Source: Stenotrophomonas sp. (GTDB lineage: Bacteria; Pseudomonadota; Gammaproteobacteria; Xanthomonadales; Xanthomonadaceae). From it: a DNA stretch of 23,533 bases. Of this stretch, positions 7,712-14,761 are shown one piece after another (positions within the stretch are counted from its first letter, which is position 1; each line of letters starts with the position of its first letter). The notes beneath the pieces are model-generated. The model did not search any database and was not told where the DNA came from. It worked only from the letters and a program-made list of their open reading frames with translations. The stretch lies in the NCBI GenBank assembly GCA_003510825.1, contig DOKO01000129.1:1-23533 (forward strand). The letters run 5' to 3'. The position numbers and the translations under genes are program-made.

Positions 7712-9064
7712 ATGCCCGTCCTGCCACAGGTCGTTGTCGATGGCGACCTGGTCGATTCCCTTCCGCAGCGGATCCTGCTGGTGGAAAACTCACGTGCGTT
7801 CACCGGCATGCTGCGCGAAGCGATCGAGCAGCGCCTGGAACTGCCGGTGGTGGTGGCCTCCACCTTGGCCGAGGCCGACCGCCTGCTCAGCGACGAGGGC
7901 GGCTGGTTCCTGGTGCTGACCGGGCTGGTGCTGGCCGACGGTGACCGCGATGCGGTCGTCGAATTCTTCCTCAAGCGCAACCTGCCCACGGTGGTGGTCA
8001 GCAGCGTGTACGACGAGGACCTGCGCAAGCGCGTGCTGCAGCAGCAGATCATCGACTACGTGCTGAAGAACACGCCCGGCAGCATCGATTACCTGGTGTG
8101 GCTGGTGCAGCGGCTGGAACGCAACCGCCGCATCGCCGCGCTGGTGGTGGATGACTCACCCTCGGCGCGCGGTTACGCCGCGGCGCTGCTGCGCATGTAC
8201 GGCCATGAAGTGTTCGAGGCCGCCGACGGTGCCGAAGGCCTGGCGGCAATCGAAGCGCACCCGGCCATCCGCCTGGCGGTGGTCGACCAGGAAATGCCCG
8301 GTATGCAGGGCGTGGAATTCACCCGTCGCCTGCGTACCCTGCGCTCGCGCGACAAGGTGGCGGTGATCGGCATTTCCGGCAACACCGATGCCTCGCTGAT
8401 CCCGCGCTTCCTGAAGAACGGCGCCAATGACTTCCTGCGGAAACCCTTTTCGCGCGAAGAGTTCTTCTGCCGTGTCTCGCAGAACGTCGACCAGCTGGAG
8501 CTGATCGGCACCCTGCAGGACCTGGCCACCCGCGATTTCCTCACCGGCCTGCCCAACCGCCGCTGCTTCCTGGAACAGAGCCAGCGCCAGCTGCCGCAGC
8601 TGCAGCTGCATGGCCAGTGCGTGGCGGTGGCGATGATCGACATCGACCACTTCAAGCACATCAACGACACCCATGGCCACGAAGCCGGCGACGATGCACT
8701 GCGCGCGGTGGCCCGCGCGGTGGGCGACCACGCGCGCAGCCAGGACCTGATCGCACGTTTCGGCGGCGAGGAATTCTGCCTGCTGGTGCCGGAGATGGAG
8801 CAGGACGAGGCCATCGTCTACTTCGAGGAACTGCGCCAGCGCATCGCCGCGCTGGAAGTGGACATCGGCACCGCTATCCTGCGCATGACCGTCAGCATCG
8901 GCCTGTGCTGCCTGCACCCGCAGCGCGACTCGCTGCACAAGCTGATTTCCGAAGCCGACCGCCAGCTGTACCTGGCCAAGGCGGCCGGCCGCAACCGGGT
9001 CAGCTGCGCCACCGTGGCCAACCCGCTGCGCCCACGCGAAGCGGCGATGGCCGCCGCGCTTTGA
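7712..9064 (+). CDS. Response-regulator diguanylate cyclase, REC-REC-GGDEF
   Basis: Predicted to make cyclic di-GMP from two GTP in the cytoplasm. It has 450 aa. REC1 (about 20-135) reads VLTGLVLADGD where VLTDLxLPDGD is expected, so Gly71 replaces the phospho-Asp; Lys119 is kept. REC2 (about 141-255) looks intact: acidic D147-D148, phospho-Asp192 in VVDQEMPGM, Ser222 and Lys244. The cyclase domain (about 270-430) has DFLTGLPNRR, DIDHFKHINDTHGH, the active site GGEEF at 351-355 and an inhibitory RSQD at 342-345, five residues before it, so both activity and product inhibition are expected. ATG 7712 lacks a clear ribosome site, and GTG 7697 is in frame. Its stop codon overlaps an FNR-type box for the next gene. 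The arrangement recalls PleD with the degenerate receiver in the other position. Confidence 0.9.
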   Translation: MPVLPQVVVDGDLVDSLPQRILLVENSRAFTGMLREAIEQRLELPVVVASTLAEADRLLSDEGGWFLVLTGLVLADGDRDAVVEFFLKRNLPTVVVSSVYDEDLRKRVLQQQIIDYVLKNTPGSIDYLVWLVQRLERNRRIAALVVDDSPSARGYAAALLRMYGHEVFEAADGAEGLAAIEAHPAIRLAVVDQEMPGMQGVEFTRRLRTLRSRDKVAVIGISGNTDASLIPRFLKNGANDFLRKPFSREEFFCRVSQNVDQLELIGTLQDLATRDFLTGLPNRRCFLEQSQRQLPQLQLHGQCVAVAMIDIDHFKHINDTHGHEAGDDALRAVARAVGDHARSQDLIARFGGEEFCLLVPEMEQDEAIVYFEELRQRIAALEVDIGTAILRMTVSIGLCCLHPQRDSLHKLISEADRQLYLAKAAGRNRVSCATVANPLRPREAAMAAAL

Positions 9065-9102
9065 TCCAGATCAACGCCGCCTGAGCGCGGCGATCCTACA
9101 GT
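9061..9102 (+). promoter_or_regulatory. FNR/CRP-family box and class II promoter for hemerythrin
   Basis: TTGATCCAGATCAA (9061-9074) is an exact match to TTGAT-N4-ATCAA, the binding site of FNR, Anr and Dnr regulators. A -10-like TACAGT at 9097-9102 predicts a start near 9109, which puts the box centre (9067.5) at -41.5, the classical position for FNR activation. The box overlaps the stop codon of the cyclase gene. A CGCCGC-CTGAGC-GCGGCG hairpin (9075-9092) lies between box and -10. Confidence 0.65.
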
Positions 9103-9135
9103 CAGCCCCGACATGAACATGAAGGGGAGCCGGGG

Positions 9136-9597
9136 ATGGCACTACTGGTCTGGCAGGACGATCTGAACATCGGCATCGATGTGATCGATCAGCAACACCG
9201 ACGCATCGTCGACATGCTCAACCACCTGCACGTGGCCCAGGCCGGGCTGCAGACGGCGGTGGTGGCCGAAGTGATCGACGAAGTGGTGGACTACACCATG
9301 TCGCACTTCGCGTTCGAGGAAGAGCTGATGGAGGAAGCGGGCTATCCGTTCTGTGCCGCGCACAAGCGTGTGCATGAGATCTTCATCAAGCGCGTGGCCG
9401 AATACCGCCTGCGTTTCCAGGCCGGCGAAGACGTGACCGACGAACTGCGCACGATGCTCTCGCGCTGGCTGTTCAACCACATCCGCGGCGATGACCAGGC
9501 CTACGCCGAACAGGTCAAGGCGCACCTCAACCAGTTCGCCCGCGAGCACCAGAGCGGCGGCTGGCTGGGCCGCACGCTCAAGCGTTTCTTTGGCTGA
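9136..9597 (+). CDS. Bacteriohemerythrin
   Basis: A 153 aa single-domain cytoplasmic di-iron protein that reversibly binds O2. Predicted ligands are all present: His21 (IDQQHRRI), His57 and Glu61 (HFAFEE), His76 and His80 (HKRVHEIF), and His115 and Asp120 (WLFNHIRGDD). The N-terminal W-x-DDLNIGIDVID stretch is typical of bacterial hemerythrins. The short C-terminal tail ends LGRTLKRFFG. GGGGAGCCGGGG precedes the ATG. The upstream FNR-type box suggests induction at low oxygen, separate from the FliA-like promoter of the cyclase gene. Proximity to a diguanylate cyclase fits reports of hemerythrins in c-di-GMP and aerotaxis signalling, but a direct link here is inferred. The 3' end overlaps the convergent transporter gene by 20 bp. 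Confidence 0.93.
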   Translation: MALLVWQDDLNIGIDVIDQQHRRIVDMLNHLHVAQAGLQTAVVAEVIDEVVDYTMSHFAFEEELMEEAGYPFCAAHKRVHEIFIKRVAEYRLRFQAGEDVTDELRTMLSRWLFNHIRGDDQAYAEQVKAHLNQFAREHQSGGWLGRTLKRFFG

Positions 9598-10876
9598 GCT
9601 GCGCGCGCCGCTGCAGGGCCAGCAGCGCGCACAACGTCGCCACGGCGGTCAGGCACAGGTAGTAACCCACCGCGACCAGGCCGAAGCGCTCGGCCAGCCA
9701 GGTGGCCAGGTACGGTGCCGGTGCTGCACCCAGGATGCCGGCCAGGTTGAACGACAGCGATGCGCCGGTGTAGCGCACTTCCACCGGATAGATCTCGGCC
9801 AGGAAGGTGCCGCACGGGCCGTAGGTCAGGCCCATCAGGAACAGGCCCAGGCACAGAAAGCTCAACACCAGCCACGGGCTGTTCGCCTGGAACAGCGGTG
9901 CGAACAGCACGCCGAAGCCGAGGATCAGCAGGCTGGCAAAGACCATCGTGCGGCGCGTGCCCCAGCGGTCGCCATAACGCGCCGACAGCGGAATGCCCGC
10001 CGCGAAGAACAGCATCGCGCCCATCTGCATCAGCAGGAACTGCTCGCGGCTGTAGCCCAGCACGGACGTGCCGTGGCCGAGGCTGAACACCGTCATCAGG
10101 TAGAACAGCACGAAGGTGGCGAACGCGCCCAGCGTGCCCAGCAGCATCGGCAGCCAGTGGTCGCGCAGCACGGTCCACATCGGCAGCCGCACCGGTGCCT
10201 TGCGCTCCAGTGCCTGCTGGAAATCCGGGGTCTCGTGGATGTTCAGGCGCACCCACAGACCCAGGCCGACCAGCAGCGCGCTGGCCACGAACGGAATGCG
10301 CCAGCCCCACTGCAGGAAGTCCTGCTGGCCGAGGCAGCGACCCAGCAGCAGGAAGATGCCAGCCGACAGCAGGAAGCCCAGCGGCGCGCCCAGCTGCGGG
10401 AACATGCCGTACCAGGCGCGCTTGCCTGGCGGCGCGTTCTCGGTGGCCAGCAGCACCGCCCCACCCCATTCACCGCCCAGCCCCAGGCCCTGGCCGAAGC
10501 GGCACAGCGCCAGCAGGGCCGGCGCCCACAGGCCGATCTGCGCATGGGTGGGCAGCAGGCCGATGGCCACCGTGGACAGGCCCATGGTCAGCAGCGCCGC
10601 CACCAGCGTGGCCTTGCGGCCGATGCGGTCGCCGAAGTGGCCGAATACCGCCGAGCCCACCGGGCGCGCGATGAAGGCCACTGCAAAGGTCGCCAGCGAC
10701 TGCAGCAGGGCCGCCTGGTCGCTGCTTTCCGGGAAGAACAGGTGCGGGAACACCAGCACCGCCGCCGTGGCGTAGATGTAGAAATCGAAGAACTCGATGG
10801 TGGTGCCGATGAGGCTGGCCAGCAGGACACGGCTGGGGGAATTCACGGGCGGAGCGGCAGCGGTGATCGAGGACAT
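9578..10876 (-). CDS. MFS transporter, metabolite:H+ symporter (MHS) type
   Basis: A 432 aa protein with about 12 transmembrane segments. The first helix region reads LLASLIGTTIEFFDFYIYATAA, and the loop after TM2 has GHFGDRIGRKATL. Both are hallmarks of the MHS branch of the major facilitator superfamily (ProP, KgtP, ShiA). Further family signs are LCRFGQGLGLGGEWGGAVLL and GPCGTFLAEIYPVEVRYTG. Members import organic acids, compatible solutes or aromatic acids with protons; the substrate here cannot be told from sequence. I chose ATG 10876 over TTG 10882. It is convergent with hemerythrin and lies between the two halves of the putrescine genes, which may hint at a related substrate, but that is weak. 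Confidence 0.85.
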   Translation of the reverse strand: MSSITAAAPPVNSPSRVLLASLIGTTIEFFDFYIYATAAVLVFPHLFFPESSDQAALLQSLATFAVAFIARPVGSAVFGHFGDRIGRKATLVAALLTMGLSTVAIGLLPTHAQIGLWAPALLALCRFGQGLGLGGEWGGAVLLATENAPPGKRAWYGMFPQLGAPLGFLLSAGIFLLLGRCLGQQDFLQWGWRIPFVASALLVGLGLWVRLNIHETPDFQQALERKAPVRLPMWTVLRDHWLPMLLGTLGAFATFVLFYLMTVFSLGHGTSVLGYSREQFLLMQMGAMLFFAAGIPLSARYGDRWGTRRTMVFASLLILGFGVLFAPLFQANSPWLVLSFLCLGLFLMGLTYGPCGTFLAEIYPVEVRYTGASLSFNLAGILGAAPAPYLATWLAERFGLVAVGYYLCLTAVATLCALLALQRRAQLSQRNA

Positions 10877-11007
10877 CGGCAAGGCGTGGAAGGTGGATCG
10901 ACCGATTCTGCCACGCGCGGGAGGGCTGACGGGACGATGGTTTCAGCCGACACCGATGCCAACGGAATTTTTCTGGACACTGGTTAGGCTGCGGCACCGG
11001 TCCCTGC

Positions 11008-11661
11008 ATGGATGCTTCGCCGATGGCCCCTGTGGTTGCATTGCGCTGGTCCGATTCACCGCAGCTGCCGCGTACGGTGGCCTGGCTGGTCGTGGTGCTG
11101 CTGCATGCCCTGCTGGGCGCGTGGCTGTGGCAGAGCGGCCGGCTGGGTGCCGCGCTGGAGGCCGAAGAACGCATCAGCCTGCGCTGGCTGCCACCTCCGC
11201 TGCAGCCGCCCCCGCCGCGCGACGTGCCCGCTGCGGTAACGGCGGCACCGATGCCTGCCCGCCCCTCGCGGCGGGTTTCAGCTGTACCGCTGCCGCCGGC
11301 AGATGTGCAAAGCGGCAGTCCGCCGACACCCGCACCCCTCGTGCTGGGCCTGCCGGCCGGCAGCATGGACGGCGGTGATGGCATCACGGCGGCGGGGGTG
11401 GCACCACGATTGATCGGCCGCCGCGAGGTACACGCGGCGTTCGGGCCGCGGCGGAACTACTTCCGCATCCGCAGGACGATGACGCCCGAGCAGATTGTGC
11501 ACGGCGTGGCGCAGCTGCTCGGCCTGTGGCCGCCGGGGTATATCGTCGATCCTTGCCAGCTGGGGAAGCAGGACATGGATTATTTCCAGGGGGCGGTGGA
11601 GGAAATGGACCGGCAGGCGCTGCGCGACGCGGTGCTGGTGGTGAGCGCGCGGTGCCCGTAG
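11008..11661 (+). CDS. Single-TM, proline-rich protein of unknown function (TonB-like layout)
   Basis: I do not recognise the family. The 217 aa product has one N-terminal transmembrane helix (TVAWLVVVLLHALLGAWLW, about residues 28-46), then a Pro/Ala-rich stretch (WLPPPLQPPPPRDVP and on to about 115) and a C-terminal domain with FRIRRTMTPEQIVHGVAQLLGLWPPGY and two Cys. The layout resembles TonB or TolA anchors, but no TonB C-terminal motif is visible. ATG 11008 is the longest reasonable start, and ATG 11023 is also possible. Its TAG stop codon is the TAG of a GTAG-headed repeat. It stands alone between divergent and convergent neighbours, so no operon context helps. Confidence 0.7.
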   Translation: MDASPMAPVVALRWSDSPQLPRTVAWLVVVLLHALLGAWLWQSGRLGAALEAEERISLRWLPPPLQPPPPRDVPAAVTAAPMPARPSRRVSAVPLPPADVQSGSPPTPAPLVLGLPAGSMDGGDGITAAGVAPRLIGRREVHAAFGPRRNYFRIRRTMTPEQIVHGVAQLLGLWPPGYIVDPCQLGKQDMDYFQGAVEEMDRQALRDAVLVVSARCP

Positions 11662-11723
11662 CGTCGAGCTTGCTCGACTGCGCTCCCGGTAGCGCCGGGC
11701 CATGCCCGGCGGCGCGACGCTAC
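11658..11723. repeat. GTAG repeat cluster (SMAG-like, paired and inverted) between convergent genes
   Basis: GTAGCGTCG at 11658-11666 is inverted at 11715-11723 (CGACGCTAC). Inside lie the hairpin GTCGAGC-TT-GCTCGAC and a complete GTAG unit at 11689-11711 with the 8-bp stem CGCCGGGC-CAT-GCCCGGCG. The outer GTAG heads carry the stop codons of both flanking genes (TAG 11659-11661 on plus; TAG 11722-11720 on minus). It probably acts as a bidirectional terminator or mRNA 3' stabiliser. Confidence 0.8.
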
Positions 11724-13216
11724 AACTGGATCCAGGTCGCCTTGATCTCGCTGTACTTGTCGAACGCATGCAGCGACTTGTCGCGGCCGTTGCCCGACTG
11801 CTTGTAACCACCAAACGGTGCAGTCATGTCACCGCCATCCCAGCCGTTCACCCACACACTGCCAGCGCGCAGCTGCCGCGACACGCGATGCGCGCGCCCC
11901 AGATCACGCGTCCACAGTCCGGCCGCCAGCCCATAGCGGCTGTCGTTGGCCAGGCGGACGGCCTCGGCTTCGCCGTCAAAGGCCAGCACCGCCAGCACCG
12001 GCCCGAACACTTCCTCGCGCGCCAGTGCCTGCTCCGGCCGTACCTGGTCGAACACCGTGGGCTGCACGTAGCACCCGCCCGGTTCCACCTCGGCGCGCTG
12101 TCCACCCAGCAGCAGGCGCGCACCCTCGCCTTCGGCGCGCACGATGTCGGCCAGCACCTTGTCCACGTGCGCGGCATCGACCAGCGCACCCATCGGCGCA
12201 TCGGCCTCCAGCGGATGACGCGGCTGCATGCGCCGCCCGTACGCCACCACCTGGTGCACGAAATCGTCACGGATCGAACGTTCCACCAGCAGCCGCGAGC
12301 CCGCCGTGCACACCTCGCCCTGGTTGAAGAAAATGCCCCGCGCCACACCCTTGGCCGCCGCATCCAGATCCGGCGCATCGGCGAATACCAGGTGCGGACT
12401 TTTGCCACCGCATTCCAGCCACACCCGCTTCATGTTGGAACGGCCGGCGTACTGCAGCAGCTTCGCGCCGGTGGCGGTCGATCCGGTGAACGCCAGCACG
12501 TCCACATCCATGTGCAGCGCCAGCGGTTCACCCACGTACATGCCCTGCCCGGGCAGCACGTTCAGCACGCCATCGGGCAGCCCGGCTTCAGCGGCCAGTG
12601 CGGCCAGCCGCAGTGCACTCAGCGGTGAGCGTTCCGAGGGCTTGAGCACCACCGAGTTACCCATCGCCAGCGCCGGCGCGATCTTCCAGCAGGCCATCAG
12701 CAGCGGGAAATTCCACGGCACGATCGCCGCCACCACACCCGCCGGCTCGCGGCTGACCAGGCCCAGTTCGTGCGGGCCGGTCGGCGCGATATCGCCGTAC
12801 AGCTTGTCCACCGCTTCGGCCGTCCAGCTCAGGCAGCGCACCACGCCGGGCAGGTCGACGCGACGCGCATCGCGCACCGGCTTGCCCATGTCCAGGGTTT
12901 CCAGCAGGGCCAGTTCGTCGGCATGTTTTTCCACCAGCGCGGCCAACGCCAGCAGCACGCGCTTGCGGTGCGCCGGGCTGGCCTGCGACCAGTGGCCGGC
13001 CTCGAAGGCGCGCCGCGCCCCTGCCACCGCACGCTCCACGTCCTGCGCATCGCAGTCGGCCACCTGGCCCAGCACGCGGCCATCGATCGGACTGATGCAG
13101 TCAAAGCGGGCGCCGCTGGCCGCGTCCACGTAGCGGCCATCGATGAAGGCCTGTGCGGGGATGGCCAGCTGGCCGGCCAGTGCCTGCCAGTGGGTGCGGT
13201 CGGGGAAATCAGCCAT
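11720..13216 (-). CDS. puuC: Gamma-glutamyl-gamma-aminobutyraldehyde dehydrogenase
   Basis: A 498 aa NAD(P)+-dependent aldehyde dehydrogenase, expected to oxidise gamma-glutamyl-gamma-aminobutyraldehyde to gamma-glutamyl-GABA. Catalytic elements are present: Asn169 (VPWNFP), Lys192 (LKPSE), FTGSTATG at 243-250, Glu268 (LECGGKS) and nucleophile Cys303 (GEVCTAG). SNMKRVWLE, SPLSALRLAALAAEAGLPDG and the C-terminal FGGYKQSGNGRDKSLHAFDKY match E. coli PuuC closely. It also resembles broader betaine- and aminobutyraldehyde dehydrogenases, so substrate range is less certain than family. ATG 13216 fits the family length. A TATAAA on the minus strand lies about 28 bp upstream. Its stop codon lies in the GTAG head of a repeat. 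It diverges from an aminotransferase that could act later in the same route. Confidence 0.85.
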   Translation of the reverse strand: MADFPDRTHWQALAGQLAIPAQAFIDGRYVDAASGARFDCISPIDGRVLGQVADCDAQDVERAVAGARRAFEAGHWSQASPAHRKRVLLALAALVEKHADELALLETLDMGKPVRDARRVDLPGVVRCLSWTAEAVDKLYGDIAPTGPHELGLVSREPAGVVAAIVPWNFPLLMACWKIAPALAMGNSVVLKPSERSPLSALRLAALAAEAGLPDGVLNVLPGQGMYVGEPLALHMDVDVLAFTGSTATGAKLLQYAGRSNMKRVWLECGGKSPHLVFADAPDLDAAAKGVARGIFFNQGEVCTAGSRLLVERSIRDDFVHQVVAYGRRMQPRHPLEADAPMGALVDAAHVDKVLADIVRAEGEGARLLLGGQRAEVEPGGCYVQPTVFDQVRPEQALAREEVFGPVLAVLAFDGEAEAVRLANDSRYGLAAGLWTRDLGRAHRVSRQLRAGSVWVNGWDGGDMTAPFGGYKQSGNGRDKSLHAFDKYSEIKATWIQL

Positions 13217-13243
13217 GTCCGGCTCCAGGCGGCGAATGCCCCG

Positions 13244-13318
13244 TTTATACCGCCGTGGCCGTGAGGCGTCCGTTCTGCCGCGGCCGCTACCGCCGCGATG
13301 ACCGGGCTGCGCTACAGT
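13244..13318. promoter_or_regulatory. Divergent promoter region between puuC and the aminotransferase
   Basis: On the minus strand TATAAA (13249-13244) is a good -10, placing a start about 20 bp before puuC, but the -35 is weak. On the plus strand TACAGT (13313-13318) would start transcription near 13325, about 20 bp before the aminotransferase ATG. The region has GC-rich palindromes such as CCGCGG. No operator could be named. Confidence 0.4.
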
Positions 13319-13345
13319 CGGTGCATCGGAACCGACGGAGGCGGC

Positions 13346-14698
13346 ATGAAGAACCCCGCGATCGACCCGCACGCACTGGCCACCCAGCGCCCCGAATCGC
13401 TGGACGCGTACTGGATGCCGTTCACCGCCAACCGCCAGTTCAAGGGTGCGCCGCGCATGCTGGTGCGTGCCGAGGGCATGCACTACGAGGACATCGACGG
13501 GCGCAGCATCCTCGATGGCGCCGCCGGCCTGTGGTGCTGCAACGCCGGCCACGCCCGCCCGCGCATCGTCCAGGCCATCGCCGAACAGGCGGCCACCCTG
13601 GATTACTCGCCGGCCTTCCAGATGGGCTCGCCGCCCGCGTTTGCCCTGGCCCAGCGGCTGGCCGCGCTGGCACCGGCCGGGCTCAACCATGTGTTCTTCA
13701 CCAGCTCCGGCTCGGAGGCGGTGGATACCGCGATGAAGATCGTGCTGGCCCACCATCGCCTGCGTGGCGAGGGCCAGCGCACCCGCTTCATCAGCCGCGA
13801 AAAGGCCTACCACGGGGTCGGCTTCGGTGGCATGGCGCTCGGCGGCCTGCCCAACAACCGCCGGCAGTTCGGCCTGCAGCTGGGCGGCATCGACTTCCTG
13901 CGCCACACCCTGGACCTGGAGCGCAACGCGTTCAGCAAGGGCCTGCCGCGCCACGGCGCCGAACTGGCCGACGACCTGGAACGCCTGATCGCGCTGCACG
14001 ATGCGTCCACGATCGCCGCCGTGTTCGTCGAGCCCGTGGCGGGCTCGGCGGGGGTGATCCTGCCCTCCCCCGGCTACCTGCAGCGGCTGCGCGAGATCTG
14101 CGACCAGCACGGCATCCTGCTGGTGTTCGACGAGGTCATCACCGGCTTCGGCCGGGTCGGCATGCCCTTCGCCGCACAGCGCTTCGGGGTCACCCCGGAC
14201 CTGCTGACCTTCGCCAAGGGCGTCAGCAACGGCGCGGTGCCGCTGGGCGGCGTGCTGGTGGGCGAGGCGGTGCATGCCAGTTTCATGCAGGGCCCGGCGC
14301 AGGCCATCGAGCTGTTCCATGGCTATACCTATTCGGGCCACCCACTGGCCTGCGCGGCCGCCCTAGCCACCCTGGACATCCACGCCGAGGAGCGCCTGTT
14401 CGAGCGCGCCATCGAGCTGGGCGAATACTGGCAGGAGCGCCTGCATGCCCTGCAGGGCCTGCCGAACGTGGTGGACATCCGCAACTTCGGCCTGGTCGGC
14501 GCGGTCGAGCTGGCGCCACGCCGCGATGCCGCCGGCGCCCGCGGCTACGAGGTCTACCGGCGCTGCTTCCACGATGGCCGCCTGCTGGTGCGCTGCACCG
14601 GCGACATCATCGCCCTGTCGCCGCCGCTGATCGTGGACAAGACGCAGATCGACCAGATCACCGGTACCCTGGGCGAGATGATCCGGGCCACCGCCTGA
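13346..14698 (+). CDS. Omega-amino acid (beta-alanine):pyruvate aminotransferase, class III
   Basis: A 450 aa PLP-dependent class III transaminase that moves the amino group of omega-amino acids or diamines to pyruvate, giving an aldehyde and alanine. SSGSEAVDTAMK binds the PLP phosphate, FDEVITGFGR carries Asp262, and TFAKGVSNG holds the Schiff-base Lys291. DAYWMPFTANRQF, LDYSPAFQMG, NAFSKGLP and FHGYTYSGHPLACAA closely match the Pseudomonas omega-amino acid:pyruvate transaminase (about 448 aa). CGGAGG lies just upstream of ATG 13346. Divergent from puuC, it may convert GABA to succinate semialdehyde in place of PuuE, or act on beta-alanine or putrescine. Which substrate is preferred cannot be told. 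Confidence 0.85.
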   Translation: MKNPAIDPHALATQRPESLDAYWMPFTANRQFKGAPRMLVRAEGMHYEDIDGRSILDGAAGLWCCNAGHARPRIVQAIAEQAATLDYSPAFQMGSPPAFALAQRLAALAPAGLNHVFFTSSGSEAVDTAMKIVLAHHRLRGEGQRTRFISREKAYHGVGFGGMALGGLPNNRRQFGLQLGGIDFLRHTLDLERNAFSKGLPRHGAELADDLERLIALHDASTIAAVFVEPVAGSAGVILPSPGYLQRLREICDQHGILLVFDEVITGFGRVGMPFAAQRFGVTPDLLTFAKGVSNGAVPLGGVLVGEAVHASFMQGPAQAIELFHGYTYSGHPLACAAALATLDIHAEERLFERAIELGEYWQERLHALQGLPNVVDIRNFGLVGAVELAPRRDAAGARGYEVYRRCFHDGRLLVRCTGDIIALSPPLIVDKTQIDQITGTLGEMIRATA

Positions 14699-14723
14699 AG
14701 CCGGGCCGGCGGCGGCGAGCGGG

Positions 14724-14729
14724 TACAAT
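14724..14729 (+). promoter_or_regulatory. -10-like TACAAT before the ParB-like gene
   Basis: TACAAT (5 of 6 to TATAAT) lies 26 bp after the aminotransferase stop and 32 bp before ATG 14762. No convincing -35 is present. It suggests separate transcription from the aminotransferase. Confidence 0.4.
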
Positions 14730-14761
14730 GGTCGGTTCCGCTCCTGACTGTTGCCGTGCCC

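Noticed and set aside
9491..10987. A 498-codon plus-strand open frame opposite the MFS gene
   Set aside because: Gln/Arg/His-rich low-complexity translation, antisense to a convincing 12-TM transporter.
11720..14341. An open minus-strand frame that continues upstream of puuC for a further 1.1 kb
   Set aside because: The extra part is antisense to the clear aminotransferase and has no family resemblance; ATG 13216 gives the normal PuuC length. Long shadow frames are expected at this GC content.
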